Positions 1 to 5,318 of a stretch of DNA of 5,318 nucleotides are shown in pieces (the stretch's first letter is position 1; every line of letters starts with the position of its first letter). The position numbers were made by a program, and so were the translations under genes. The notes beneath the pieces are model-generated. The model was not told where the DNA came from and did no database searches. It saw only the letters and a list, made by a program, of their open reading frames with translations. Source of the stretch: Anaerolineae bacterium. GTDB taxonomy: Bacteria > Chloroflexota > Anaerolineae > JAFGEY01. The stretch lies in the NCBI GenBank assembly GCA_016929205.1, contig JAFGJF010000634.1:1-5318 (forward strand), in the 5' to 3' direction.

Positions 1-866
1 CAGGCGTACAGGTCGCCATTGTGTTCCAGCACCAGGGCCAGCCCGCACGTCTCGTCGAACACGCACAAGCCAGGCCGTTGCCCCACCCACGCCGCCAGGG
101 CGACGTCGAAAATTTGCACGTACACCTGTCCCACGTCGTGGCGCACCCACTCGTCGAACACGCCGATCAGGAACGCGCCGTACTGCTCGCCCGTCACCGA
201 GCGATCGGTCAGCTTTTCCCCTTCCTGGAAGCCGGTCTCGTTGTCGCGCTCGACGATGGGGATGAACTGCATAAACTGCACCCCGGCCTCGTCGCGCAAA
301 AAGCGATACAGCTCCACGGGGTGCCCGGCGTTGGCGGCGTGCACCGTGGTCAGGATGTTGTACTCGACCTCGTGCTTTTGCAGCAGCCGCAGGCCCTGCA
401 TCACCCGGTCGAACACCGGTTTGCCCCCTTTGTCCTGGCGGTAAGCATCGTGCATCTCGCGCGGCCCGTCGAGGCTCAGCCCGACCAAAAAGTTGTGCGC
501 GTGCAAAAACGCGCCCCACTCGTCGTCCAGCGTCGTCCCGTTGGTCTGCAAGGCGTTGAGGATCCGTATCCCCGGCTTGCAGTACTTGGCCTGCAGCGCG
601 ACCGCCTTGCGAAAAAAGTCCAGCCCGCGCAGCGTCGGTTCGCCGCCCTGCCAGCCAACCGTCACCTCGGGCACGCGCTGGGCCTCGATGTACTGCCTGG
701 TGAACGTCTCCAGCACCTCCTCGCTCATCTGAAAGGCGTCGTCCTCGTCGTACAGCCGTTCCTTGGACAGATAATAGCAGTACTGGCAGTCCAGGTTGCA
801 GATCGGGCCGCGCGGTTTGATCATGACGTGAAACGCGGGTGGGGTTTGGATGTGTGTCTCGGTCAT
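1..866 (-). CDS. Radical SAM/SPASM protein, anaerobic sulfatase-maturase (anSME)-like; 3' end cut by the window edge
   Basis: A frame open from ATG at 866 to base 1 gives 288 complete codons. The radical SAM cluster motif CxxxCxxC is C23-C27-C30 (CNLDCQYC). Further anSME-like stretches are QGGEPTL (73-79) with GLDFF (81-85), LQTNGT (106-111) and FLVGLSLDGP (126-135). C268 and C274 match the first SPASM cysteines. The window ends after TG of the next codon, following NGDLYA, where the family has Cys-Asp, so the catalytic Asp and the remaining auxiliary-cluster cysteines lie outside. Family members are about 370-400 residues, so roughly a quarter is missing. Known members oxidise an active-site Cys or Ser of sulfatases to formylglycine in the cytoplasm, using SAM and three 4Fe-4S clusters. 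The gene starts 13 bases after the RACo stop, with a purine-rich GAGAGA before the ATG, so it is probably the fourth gene of the operon. No sulfatase is visible; another SPASM peptide-modifying role cannot be excluded. Confidence 0.87.
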   Translation of the reverse strand, partial: MTETHIQTPPAFHVMIKPRGPICNLDCQYCYYLSKERLYDEDDAFQMSEEVLETFTRQYIEAQRVPEVTVGWQGGEPTLRGLDFFRKAVALQAKYCKPGIRILNALQTNGTTLDDEWGAFLHAHNFLVGLSLDGPREMHDAYRQDKGGKPVFDRVMQGLRLLQKHEVEYNILTTVHAANAGHPVELYRFLRDEAGVQFMQFIPIVERDNETGFQEGEKLTDRSVTGEQYGAFLIGVFDEWVRHDVGQVYVQIFDVALAAWVGQRPGLCVFDETCGLALVLEHNGDLYA

Positions 867-879
867 AAAGCGTTCTCTC

Positions 880-2712
880 TCACTTGCCCTTTCCCAGGTA
901 CATCGCGTGGGCAAAGGTGCGCATAAAGTGCGGTTCGGTCGCCAGTTCGATGTACCCGGTGCGGCGGGCGATCTCTTGAGCGGCAGCGCGCTGGCTGCGG
1001 GAGAGCAGGGCCAGCTTGGCCCCCATGCCGGCGGCATTCCCGACCTGGCTGAAGCGTTCCAGCGGCAGGTCCGGCAGCATGCCGATCGCGATGGCGCTGG
1101 AAACGTCGATGTAGGTGCCAAAGGCTCCGGCGATGATCAGGCGGTCGATGTCCGTCTCGGTCAGCCCCTGGGCACGCAGCAGAATCTGGACGCCGGCACG
1201 CATCGCTCCTTTGGCCAATTGCAGCTCGCGGACGTCGTTTTGGGTGATCGTGATCGCCGGCTGCCCCGCGCGCTCGGCTTCGCCGACCAGCACAAACTCG
1301 CGGCTGTCGTCGTCGCTGTTGGCGCGCACGCGCGGATGGTCTCCCATTCGTCCCCTGGTATCCAGCACCCCGATCCGGTAGAGTTCAGCCAGGCCATCGA
1401 GGATCCCCGAGCCGCACAGCCCGACCGGGTCTATCCCGCCGATGGTCTGGTATTCGATGCGATCGTCCGCCAATCGCACGCGCTCGATGGCCCCGGGCGC
1501 GGCGCGCATGCCGTGTTTGATGTGCGCACCTTCGAAAGCCGGGCCGGAGGCGCAGGAGATGCTGGTCATCACTCCTCGATTGACCAGACAGACTTCGGTG
1601 TTGGTGCCGATGTCCAGGGCCAGGACGACGTCCTCCGCCTGGGCGACGCCCGTCGCCAGCAGCATCGCCACGTGGTCGGCGCCGACAAAGCCGGCGATGT
1701 TGGGCAGCAGGTGCACATAGGCTCCCGGGGCGATGTCCAGGCCCACGTCGCGCGCTTTGACGTCCAGGGCTGCGGCAACGGTGGCGACGTAGGGCGTATG
1801 GGCCAACTGCCCGGCGGGGAGCTGGAGAAAGAGATGGTGCATCGCCGTGTTGCCCACCACCACGGCCTCGACGATCTCGATCGGGGAGGCATCGGCCCCG
1901 GCGCACATCGCCGCCGTCATCTGGTTAAAGGCGGCTGCCACCAGCGACTGTAACTGCGCGGCCTGAGCCGGACCGCGCTTGGCGTGGGCGATGCGGGCGA
2001 TGAGATCCTCGCCGTAAGCGATCTGCGGATTCATCGCTCCCTGTGAGGCCAGGGTCTGCCCGCTTTCCAGGTCGACCAGGTAAGCGGCGATCTTGGTCGT
2101 GCCCAGGTCGAAAGCCAGTCCCAGTGGGTGGCGCGACGGGGCCAGGAGGGCGACGACCTCTCCGCCGTCGCGCAGTACGGCCGAGGCCTGCCAGCCGGTT
2201 TCGCGGACCAGGGTGGAGAGGTCGCGCAGAGCGGCAATGTCGATCGCGCACGTTCCGTCGATGGCCTGCTGTGCCGCCAATGCGGCATGCAGGCGGGCGT
2301 CGTCGGCGCGCAGGTCATTGTCCTGGAACGAAGGCGGCGTGAGCCGCAGCGGATAGGCACGGACGGGCGGATCGAGGTTGATGGCGATTTCCTGGCCCTC
2401 GACCTGGGTTCGCTGCGGGGCGGTGAGGGACTCGGGCGGCACGTCGATCTTGCAGTCGCCCAGTGGGATGGCTCGGCAGGCCAGCCGGAAGCCGTCGGCG
2501 ATTTGCTGGGCGGTGAGGAGCTCGCGCTCCCCGGGTGTCAGGTCTGAGACGTTCCCGGACAGGACGCGCACCTGGCAGCGGCCGCAGGTACCCGCGCCGC
2601 CACACAGGTTGACCAGGTCGACGCCCAGCTGGCGCGCACAATCCAGCAGCGATTGGCCATCGGGACAGTCGCCTCGACGACCTACCGGCTCAAATTCGAC
2701 ATGGATGGTCAT
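880..2712 (-). CDS. RACo-type ATP-dependent reductive activator of corrinoid proteins (2Fe-2S plus ASKHA domain, DUF4445 family)
   Basis: This 610-residue protein, near the usual RACo length, is cytoplasmic. An N-terminal plant-type 2Fe-2S ferredoxin domain carries C37, C43, C46 and C79 (CGGAGTCGRC...ACR). A linker of about 100 residues follows, then the ASKHA ATPase fold: phosphate loop DLGTT (202-206), MNPQIAYGEDLIARI (227-241), VGNTAMHHLF (286-295), LPNIAGFVGAD (336-346), second phosphate loop DIGTNTE (367-373), SCASGPAFEGAHI (386-398), and a C-terminal IIAGAFGTYID and GNAAGMGAK. Characterised relatives use ATP to drive one-electron reduction of inactive Co(II) corrinoid to Co(I). The N-terminal 2Fe-2S domain separates it from archaeal RamA, which has C-terminal 4Fe-4S clusters. 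The ATG overlaps the corrinoid-protein stop (ATGA, 2709-2712) and follows AGGAAAGAG, implying translational coupling to its likely target. GC is clearly higher than in the two genes upstream. Confidence 0.95.
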   Translation of the reverse strand: MTIHVEFEPVGRRGDCPDGQSLLDCARQLGVDLVNLCGGAGTCGRCQVRVLSGNVSDLTPGERELLTAQQIADGFRLACRAIPLGDCKIDVPPESLTAPQRTQVEGQEIAINLDPPVRAYPLRLTPPSFQDNDLRADDARLHAALAAQQAIDGTCAIDIAALRDLSTLVRETGWQASAVLRDGGEVVALLAPSRHPLGLAFDLGTTKIAAYLVDLESGQTLASQGAMNPQIAYGEDLIARIAHAKRGPAQAAQLQSLVAAAFNQMTAAMCAGADASPIEIVEAVVVGNTAMHHLFLQLPAGQLAHTPYVATVAAALDVKARDVGLDIAPGAYVHLLPNIAGFVGADHVAMLLATGVAQAEDVVLALDIGTNTEVCLVNRGVMTSISCASGPAFEGAHIKHGMRAAPGAIERVRLADDRIEYQTIGGIDPVGLCGSGILDGLAELYRIGVLDTRGRMGDHPRVRANSDDDSREFVLVGEAERAGQPAITITQNDVRELQLAKGAMRAGVQILLRAQGLTETDIDRLIIAGAFGTYIDVSSAIAIGMLPDLPLERFSQVGNAAGMGAKLALLSRSQRAAAQEIARRTGYIELATEPHFMRTFAHAMYLGKGK

Positions 2713-3371
2713 CGTTCATCTCTTTCCTGCAAGATCTGTTTGCAGAGTTGTACGCCCACCATCGCATCCGTTGCCCAATAATCCGCCCCCACAAAAGCAC
2801 AGATCATAGCGTTGACCATCCCGCCGCCGATCAGGAAAGGTGTGCCAGCCACGTTTTGATCGTCCAGCTTTTTAATCTCTTGTACCGTCTTTTTCATCGA
2901 GTCAAAGGCTATCGTCAGCAGTCCCGAAAGAGCAATGATATCCGGGGCGATCCGCAGCGCTTCTTGGGCAAATTGGGCGGGCGAGACATCGACGCCCAGA
3001 TCGGCTACCGTGAATCCATGGCAGCGCAGCAGGGTGGCAAAGATATTCTTGCCGATGTCGTGGATATCGCCTTGCACGGTTCCCAGCAAAATGTGCCCGG
3101 ATTCGCTTCCCGTCGTTTTCTGCTCCAATATGGGTTCGACGATCTCGAGCACCTCGCGAAAGATTTCTCCGGCCATCATCATGCTGGAAATGAAATAGTG
3201 GCCCTGCTCATACCGTTCCCCAACCAGGCGCATAGCCTGCTGCGCATCCTCGATGATCTCGAAAGGATCCTCTCCGGCCTGCACACGCGCTTTGACCAAA
3301 GCCAGGACGCTGGTCTCTTCCAAATCGACCAGGTTGTTGACCAACAAGGTGTGTTTATCCGATTTGTTCAT
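2709..3371 (-). CDS. Corrinoid (cobalamin-binding) methyl-carrier protein, MtgC/MttC/MtbC-like
   Basis: This 220-residue protein has the two-domain design of methyltransferase corrinoid proteins. A helical cap domain (about 1-90; EQGHYFISSMMMAGEIF at 55-71) is followed by a Rossmann-like B12 domain (about 91-218). The B12 signature is complete: D102-x-H104-x-x-G107 (GDIHDIGKNI), in which His104 should be the lower axial cobalt ligand, then S149-G-L151 and GGG at 182-184 for the nucleotide tail. It takes a methyl group from a substrate-specific methyltransferase and hands it to a tetrahydrofolate-dependent one, cycling between Co(I) and methyl-Co(III). It sits between its regulator and its RACo with ATGA overlaps at both ends; AGGATGAG before the ATG is the ribosome binding site. 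The partner is probably the divergent AcsE/MtgA-like enzyme. The substrate class (methylamine, betaine, methoxy group) cannot be read from this protein alone. Confidence 0.95.
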   Translation of the reverse strand: MNKSDKHTLLVNNLVDLEETSVLALVKARVQAGEDPFEIIEDAQQAMRLVGERYEQGHYFISSMMMAGEIFREVLEIVEPILEQKTTGSESGHILLGTVQGDIHDIGKNIFATLLRCHGFTVADLGVDVSPAQFAQEALRIAPDIIALSGLLTIAFDSMKKTVQEIKKLDDQNVAGTPFLIGGGMVNAMICAFVGADYWATDAMVGVQLCKQILQERDER

Positions 3372-4153
3372 CGCTCATCCTGCCTGATTCCGACGCGCGT
3401 ATGTAACTGCAAACGGGTGCTGGCGCACAAGAACCATCCCCAGCTAATCGGCTTGTCGTCAAAATCATAAAAGATGTGTTCCAGGAGCATCCCTGCCGAT
3501 GGCGTGTCCAGTTGCAGGATGCTCGCTTCCTCGCGATCGATGATCGTTGACTCGAGATACAGGTCGCCATACTTGATCAGGGAACTGCCAGAGCCCTGGA
3601 AAAGCCCTTTCAGGTCCGTCACTTCCAGTTCGGCTTCAACGACTGGCCGGTTCGGATCGTTGATCAGATAGGTGCGATGATAAAAGGCCGGTTCGCCGGA
3701 AACCAATAGCAAGCGCCGGACCAGGATGGCACGCTCTCCTTGCTGAATATGCAGCTTGCGTGCGATTCGCTCGTCGGCAGGCTGGAAACGCGCTTCGAGA
3801 AGTTTGACGGTCGTATTGGCATCATCGCTAAAGAGCTTTTGCAGATCCTGCAGGTAAAAAGAGGCTGCACCGAGCTCAACTGCTTTGACAAACGTGCCGC
3901 TGCCTCGTACCGTGGTCGCGATATCTTGTGAGACCAGCCAGTTGATCGCCTGGCGTACCGTCATCGGACTGACGTGATACATCTCGACCAGCATCGCTTC
4001 GGATGGAAGTCTCTCACCCGGCCGATATGCTCCTGCGATGATCTGTTGGCACAGGCTTTCTGCCAGCTGGACATATATCGGTCGATCGGCATCGCGGTCT
4101 ATATAGATCGCGCGTTCGGCAGCACGCCCGCCTTTTGCTTCATTCATTGACAT
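3368..4153 (-). CDS. GntR-family transcriptional regulator, HutC/FarR subfamily (wHTH plus UTRA)
   Basis: From ATG at 4153 the protein has 261 residues. A short charged N-terminus precedes the GntR winged helix: PIYVQLAESL (25-34), PGERLPSE (45-52), recognition helix VSPMTVRQAINWLV (61-74) and wing RGSGTFV (83-89). From about residue 105 to 250 it resembles the UTRA ligand-binding domain (ERAILVRRLLLVSGEPAFYHRTYL; C-terminal LLEHIFYDFDDKPISWGWF). Such proteins are usually repressors released by a small molecule. Start choice: AAAGGG (4158-4163) sits 4 bases before ATG 4153 and 10 before ATG 4147, so either may be used; a GTG at 4186 would extend the frame but has a strong hairpin in its coding region and no such site. 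The gene is first in the minus operon and faces the methyltransferase gene across overlapping promoters, so control of both directions and autoregulation are likely. The effector is unknown; a methylated substrate is a guess. Confidence 0.93.
   Translation of the reverse strand: MSMNEAKGGRAAERAIYIDRDADRPIYVQLAESLCQQIIAGAYRPGERLPSEAMLVEMYHVSPMTVRQAINWLVSQDIATTVRGSGTFVKAVELGAASFYLQDLQKLFSDDANTTVKLLEARFQPADERIARKLHIQQGERAILVRRLLLVSGEPAFYHRTYLINDPNRPVVEAELEVTDLKGLFQGSGSSLIKYGDLYLESTIIDREEASILQLDTPSAGMLLEHIFYDFDDKPISWGWFLCASTRLQLHTRVGIRQDER
4098..4107. promoter_or_regulatory. Candidate intragenic operator, palindrome TCTATATAGA
   Basis: A perfect 10-base palindrome near the 5' end of the regulator gene. 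Within the wider GGTCTATATAGATC (4096-4109) six of seven pairs match. Its core CTATATAG is identical to the core of the palindrome at the methyltransferase start site. It encodes IYID, so coding constraint or chance is possible. Proposed role, by inference: an auxiliary site for the GntR regulator. Confidence 0.3.
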
Positions 4154-4157
4154 CCAT

Positions 4158-4163
4158 CCCTTT
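4158..4163 (-). promoter_or_regulatory. Ribosome binding site that decides the regulator start
   Basis: AAAGGG on the minus strand lies 4 bases before ATG 4153 and 10 before ATG 4147. It rules against the in-frame GTG at 4186, which has no comparable site. It does not settle which of the two ATG codons is used. Confidence 0.55.
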
Positions 4164-4173
4164 GGTCCGTGTC

Positions 4174-4196
4174 CCGGACGGCACACCGCCGTCCGG
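4174..4196 (-). promoter_or_regulatory. Leader hairpin of the regulator operon
   Basis: CCGGACGGC (4174-4182) and GCCGTCCGG (4188-4196) are perfect 9-base arms around a 5-base loop. On the minus transcript this stem lies after the predicted start near 4224 and ends 10 bases before the ribosome binding site. No T-run follows on either strand, so it is not a standard terminator. A shorter inverted repeat, GGCCA-TAT-TGGCC (4195-4207), shares two bases with its edge. Likely roles are transcript stabilisation or translational control (inference). Confidence 0.5.
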
Positions 4197-4230
4197 CCAT
4201 ATTGGCCACGGTCTGGACAGCAGTGCCTTC

Positions 4231-4259
4231 ATTATACCTTCATATCGCCTTCTTGACAA
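4231..4259 (-). promoter_or_regulatory. Sigma-70-type promoter of the minus-strand operon
   Basis: On the minus strand the -35 box TTGTCA (4259-4254) and the -10 box TATAAT (4236-4231) are separated by exactly 17 bases. That is five of six and six of six matches to consensus. Transcription should begin near 4224, leaving a leader of about 70 bases before ATG 4153. The -35 box overlaps the divergent promoter's -35 box by five bases. Confidence 0.75.
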
Positions 4260-4281
4260 CCACCATATTATCGTGTAGAAT
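4253..4281 (+). promoter_or_regulatory. Sigma-70-type promoter of the methyltransferase gene
   Basis: TTGACA (4253-4258) and TAGAAT (4276-4281) are separated by 17 bases, a perfect -35 and a five-of-six -10. Transcription should begin near 4288, inside the palindrome CCTATATAGG. The leader to the ATG at 4433 would be about 145 bases. So strong a core sequence suggests control by repression. Confidence 0.75.
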
Positions 4282-4283
4282 TC

Positions 4284-4293
4284 CCTATATAGG
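4284..4293. promoter_or_regulatory. Candidate operator, palindrome CCTATATAGG
   Basis: A perfect 10-base palindrome begins three bases after the -10 box and covers the predicted transcription start of the methyltransferase gene. A dimeric repressor bound here would block that promoter. The neighbouring GntR-type regulator is the obvious candidate, since such proteins bind short palindromes near their own genes. The core CTATATAG recurs at 4099-4106. No binding evidence is available from sequence. Confidence 0.45.
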
Positions 4294-4432
4294 TACAAGT
4301 TCTCTATGGAAGTTTCGACTGTGTCTCGTCCAACTGTATGCTCTGCTTCTTGACTCCTGGCAAGCCACGTGTGCCTCGGAGGCGGGTCGCGACACCACAA
4401 ATCACATCTCAACTCTAGAATCAGGAGCGCCT
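4288..4432 (+). promoter_or_regulatory. Long 5' leader of the methyltransferase mRNA, possibly structured
   Basis: About 145 bases separate the predicted start from the ATG. A closing stem can be drawn from 4321-4328 with 4388-4395 (GTGTC with GACAC plus two further pairs across one mismatch). Inside it an imperfect stem-loop pairs CTCC with GGAG and GGCA with TGCC (4354-4381). I do not recognise the conserved core of a cobalamin, SAM or tetrahydrofolate riboswitch. The ribosome binding site AGGAG (4423-4427) lies 5 bases before the ATG and outside these stems. Confidence 0.35.
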
Positions 4433-5230
4433 ATGAAAATAATTGGTGAAAAGATCAACGGCACCCGCAAACGGGTAGCCAGGGCCATCGCCGATCGCGA
4501 TGCGGATTTCATCAAGGACCTGGCACGCCAGCAGGCGGAGGCCGGATCGAGCTGGTTGGATGTCAATGCCGGCACCCATCCGAATCAGGAACCGGATGAT
4601 CTGGTGTGGTTGGTTGAGACCATCCAGCCTCAAGTGGATATTCCCCTCTGCCTGGACAGTGCCAATCCGGAAGCACTCCGGGTTGCCATCCAGGCTGTAG
4701 AAAAGACGCCGATGATCAACTCGATCAGCGGCGAACCGGAACGGCTCGAAAAAATCCTGCCCCTGGTCGCCGAACACGGTTGTGAGGTCATCGCCCTGGC
4801 GATGGACGGCAAGAAAATCCCCGAGACGTATGAAAAACGCCTGCAAGTAATTGACGTGATCATGGCTGCAACGCGTGCCGCAGGGGTGGCGGACGGCAAG
4901 GTCTATGTCGATCCGCTGGCGATGACCATCGCTACCGCCAACCAGAGCGCGGTGATTGCCTGCGAAACTATCCGCACGGTCAAGGCCCAATACCCGGAAG
5001 TTCATTTCACCATGGGCTTGAGCAATATTTCCTTTGGGCTGCCCGCACGAAAACAGATCAACCGTGGATTGTTGATCCTGGCGATGCAGGCCGGGCTGGA
5101 CAGCGCGATTCTCGATCCCCTGGATCGCGAGTTGCAGGCTGCCATCCTGACCACTGAACTGCTGCTCGGGCGCGACAGGCATTGCCTGAACTATGTTCGT
5201 GCTTCCCGTAAAGGGATATTTGGTAACTGA
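4433..5230 (+). CDS. Methyltetrahydrofolate:corrinoid methyltransferase, AcsE/MtgA-like (pterin-binding, DHPS superfamily)
   Basis: This 265-residue TIM-barrel pterin-binding protein is close in length to acetogen AcsE (about 262). It opens with IGEKINGTR (4-12). Family motifs follow: GSSWLDVNAGT (38-48), LDSANPEAL (74-82), NSISGE (96-101), DPLAMTIATAN (160-170), GLSNISFGLP (195-204) and QAGLDSAILDPLD near the C-terminus. D75, N96, D160 and N198 align, within one position, with the residues I recall as pterin-binding in Moorella AcsE (D75, N96, D160, N199). It moves a methyl group between corrinoid cobalt and N5 of tetrahydrofolate; in demethylating systems the flow is toward tetrahydrofolate. 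The ATG at 4433 has AGGAG five bases upstream. The frame stays open back to 4169, but that stretch holds the promoter, so the extension is rejected. It is divergent from the corrinoid-protein operon. With no CO dehydrogenase genes visible, an MtgA-like role with the local corrinoid protein is favoured over a Wood-Ljungdahl AcsE role. Confidence 0.93.
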   Translation: MKIIGEKINGTRKRVARAIADRDADFIKDLARQQAEAGSSWLDVNAGTHPNQEPDDLVWLVETIQPQVDIPLCLDSANPEALRVAIQAVEKTPMINSISGEPERLEKILPLVAEHGCEVIALAMDGKKIPETYEKRLQVIDVIMAATRAAGVADGKVYVDPLAMTIATANQSAVIACETIRTVKAQYPEVHFTMGLSNISFGLPARKQINRGLLILAMQAGLDSAILDPLDRELQAAILTTELLLGRDRHCLNYVRASRKGIFGN

Positions 5231-5289
5231 CGACTGTCCATTCGCTGAAATGACTGGCGAAATCGTGAATTCTCTGGTAAACTCGGGGG

Positions 5290-5318
5290 ATGACTACAAC
5301 CGAGTTGACCATTCAAAA
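5290..5318 (+). CDS. Possible start of a further gene, cut by the window edge
   Basis: An ATG at 5290 opens a frame that reads MTTTELTIQ to the window end. An in-frame TAA lies four codons upstream (5278-5280), so this is the first ATG available. A TAAACT that could serve as a -10 box ends six bases before the ATG, as in leaderless genes, though no good -35 box is seen. A G-run directly abuts the ATG, too close for a normal ribosome binding site. Nine codons cannot identify a product. By position, 59 bases after the methyltransferase, it could be another member of the one-carbon module. Confidence 0.33.

Noticed and set aside
21..926. A 301-codon plus-strand open frame at the left edge.
   Set aside because: It is antisense to the radical SAM gene, whose CxxxCxxC and QGGEPTL motifs mark the minus strand as coding.
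850..1953. A 367-codon open frame on the plus strand opposite the RACo gene.
   Set aside because: It lies entirely antisense to a gene with complete 2Fe-2S and ASKHA motifs. Its translation is low-complexity (G, D, A, H-rich) with no family motif, as expected from GC-rich antisense DNA.
4154..4186. GTG start at 4186 for the regulator.
   Set aside because: It adds eleven residues with no GntR similarity, includes the arm and loop of a strong hairpin, and lacks a ribosome binding site, which the ATG codons at 4153/4147 have.
4169..4432. N-terminal extension of the methyltransferase by 88 codons.
   Set aside because: The stretch contains both promoters and has no family similarity. The ATG at 4433 has a good ribosome binding site and begins directly at the conserved IGEKIN motif.
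4288..4432. Cobalamin riboswitch in the methyltransferase leader.
   Set aside because: A GCCAC string occurs at 4364-4368, but the rest of the B12-box and the conserved core segments are not seen, and the leader is short for this class.
4421..5182. A 253-codon minus-strand open frame opposite the methyltransferase.
   Set aside because: It is antisense to a gene with clear pterin-binding motifs and shows no recognisable domain.
5241..5261. Terminator after the methyltransferase (TTCGC...GCGAA).
   Set aside because: Only five base pairs around an 11-base loop with no T-run; too weak to call.

Overview
The window carries a corrinoid (vitamin B12)-dependent one-carbon module of the kind found in anaerobic bacteria that demethylate substrates such as methylamines, betaines or methoxylated compounds and pass the methyl group to tetrahydrofolate. 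The radical SAM maturase, the low-potential corrinoid activator and the methyl-folate transferase all point to an anaerobe. GC is moderate to high and nothing seen fixes the phylum; an anaerobic Chloroflexota (Anaerolineae-like) or Firmicutes-type acetogen would fit, but that is inference.

Layout. Four genes lie on the minus strand and appear to form one operon, read from right to left: a GntR/HutC-type regulator with a UTRA effector domain (3368-4153), a two-domain corrinoid protein (2709-3371), a RACo-type ATP-dependent reductive activator of corrinoid proteins (880-2712), and a radical SAM/SPASM protein of the anaerobic sulfatase-maturase type (866 down to the left edge, truncated). The first two junctions are 4-base ATGA overlaps and the third is a 13-base gap. 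On the plus strand, diverging from the regulator, is a methyltetrahydrofolate:corrinoid methyltransferase of the AcsE/MtgA type (4433-5230). A short open frame at the right edge (5290 onward) may be the start of a further gene.

Control region. The 279 bases between the two divergent start codons hold two near-consensus sigma-70-type promoters back to back: TTGACA-17-TAGAAT on plus and TTGTCA-17-TATAAT on minus, with -35 boxes overlapping by five bases. A perfect palindrome, CCTATATAGG, lies at the predicted plus-strand transcription start, and its 8-base core recurs inside the start of the regulator gene. The regulator transcript has a 9-bp GC-rich hairpin just before its ribosome binding site. 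The methyltransferase transcript has a leader of about 145 bases that can be drawn as a structured RNA.

How the parts fit. The corrinoid protein carries the methyl group. The AcsE/MtgA-like enzyme moves it between the cobalt and tetrahydrofolate. RACo rescues the inactive Co(II) form. The regulator probably senses the methyl donor or a product of it. The enzyme that demethylates the substrate (the MtxB/MttB-like component) is not in the window, so the substrate cannot be named. The maturase-like gene at the end of the operon is the least expected member.
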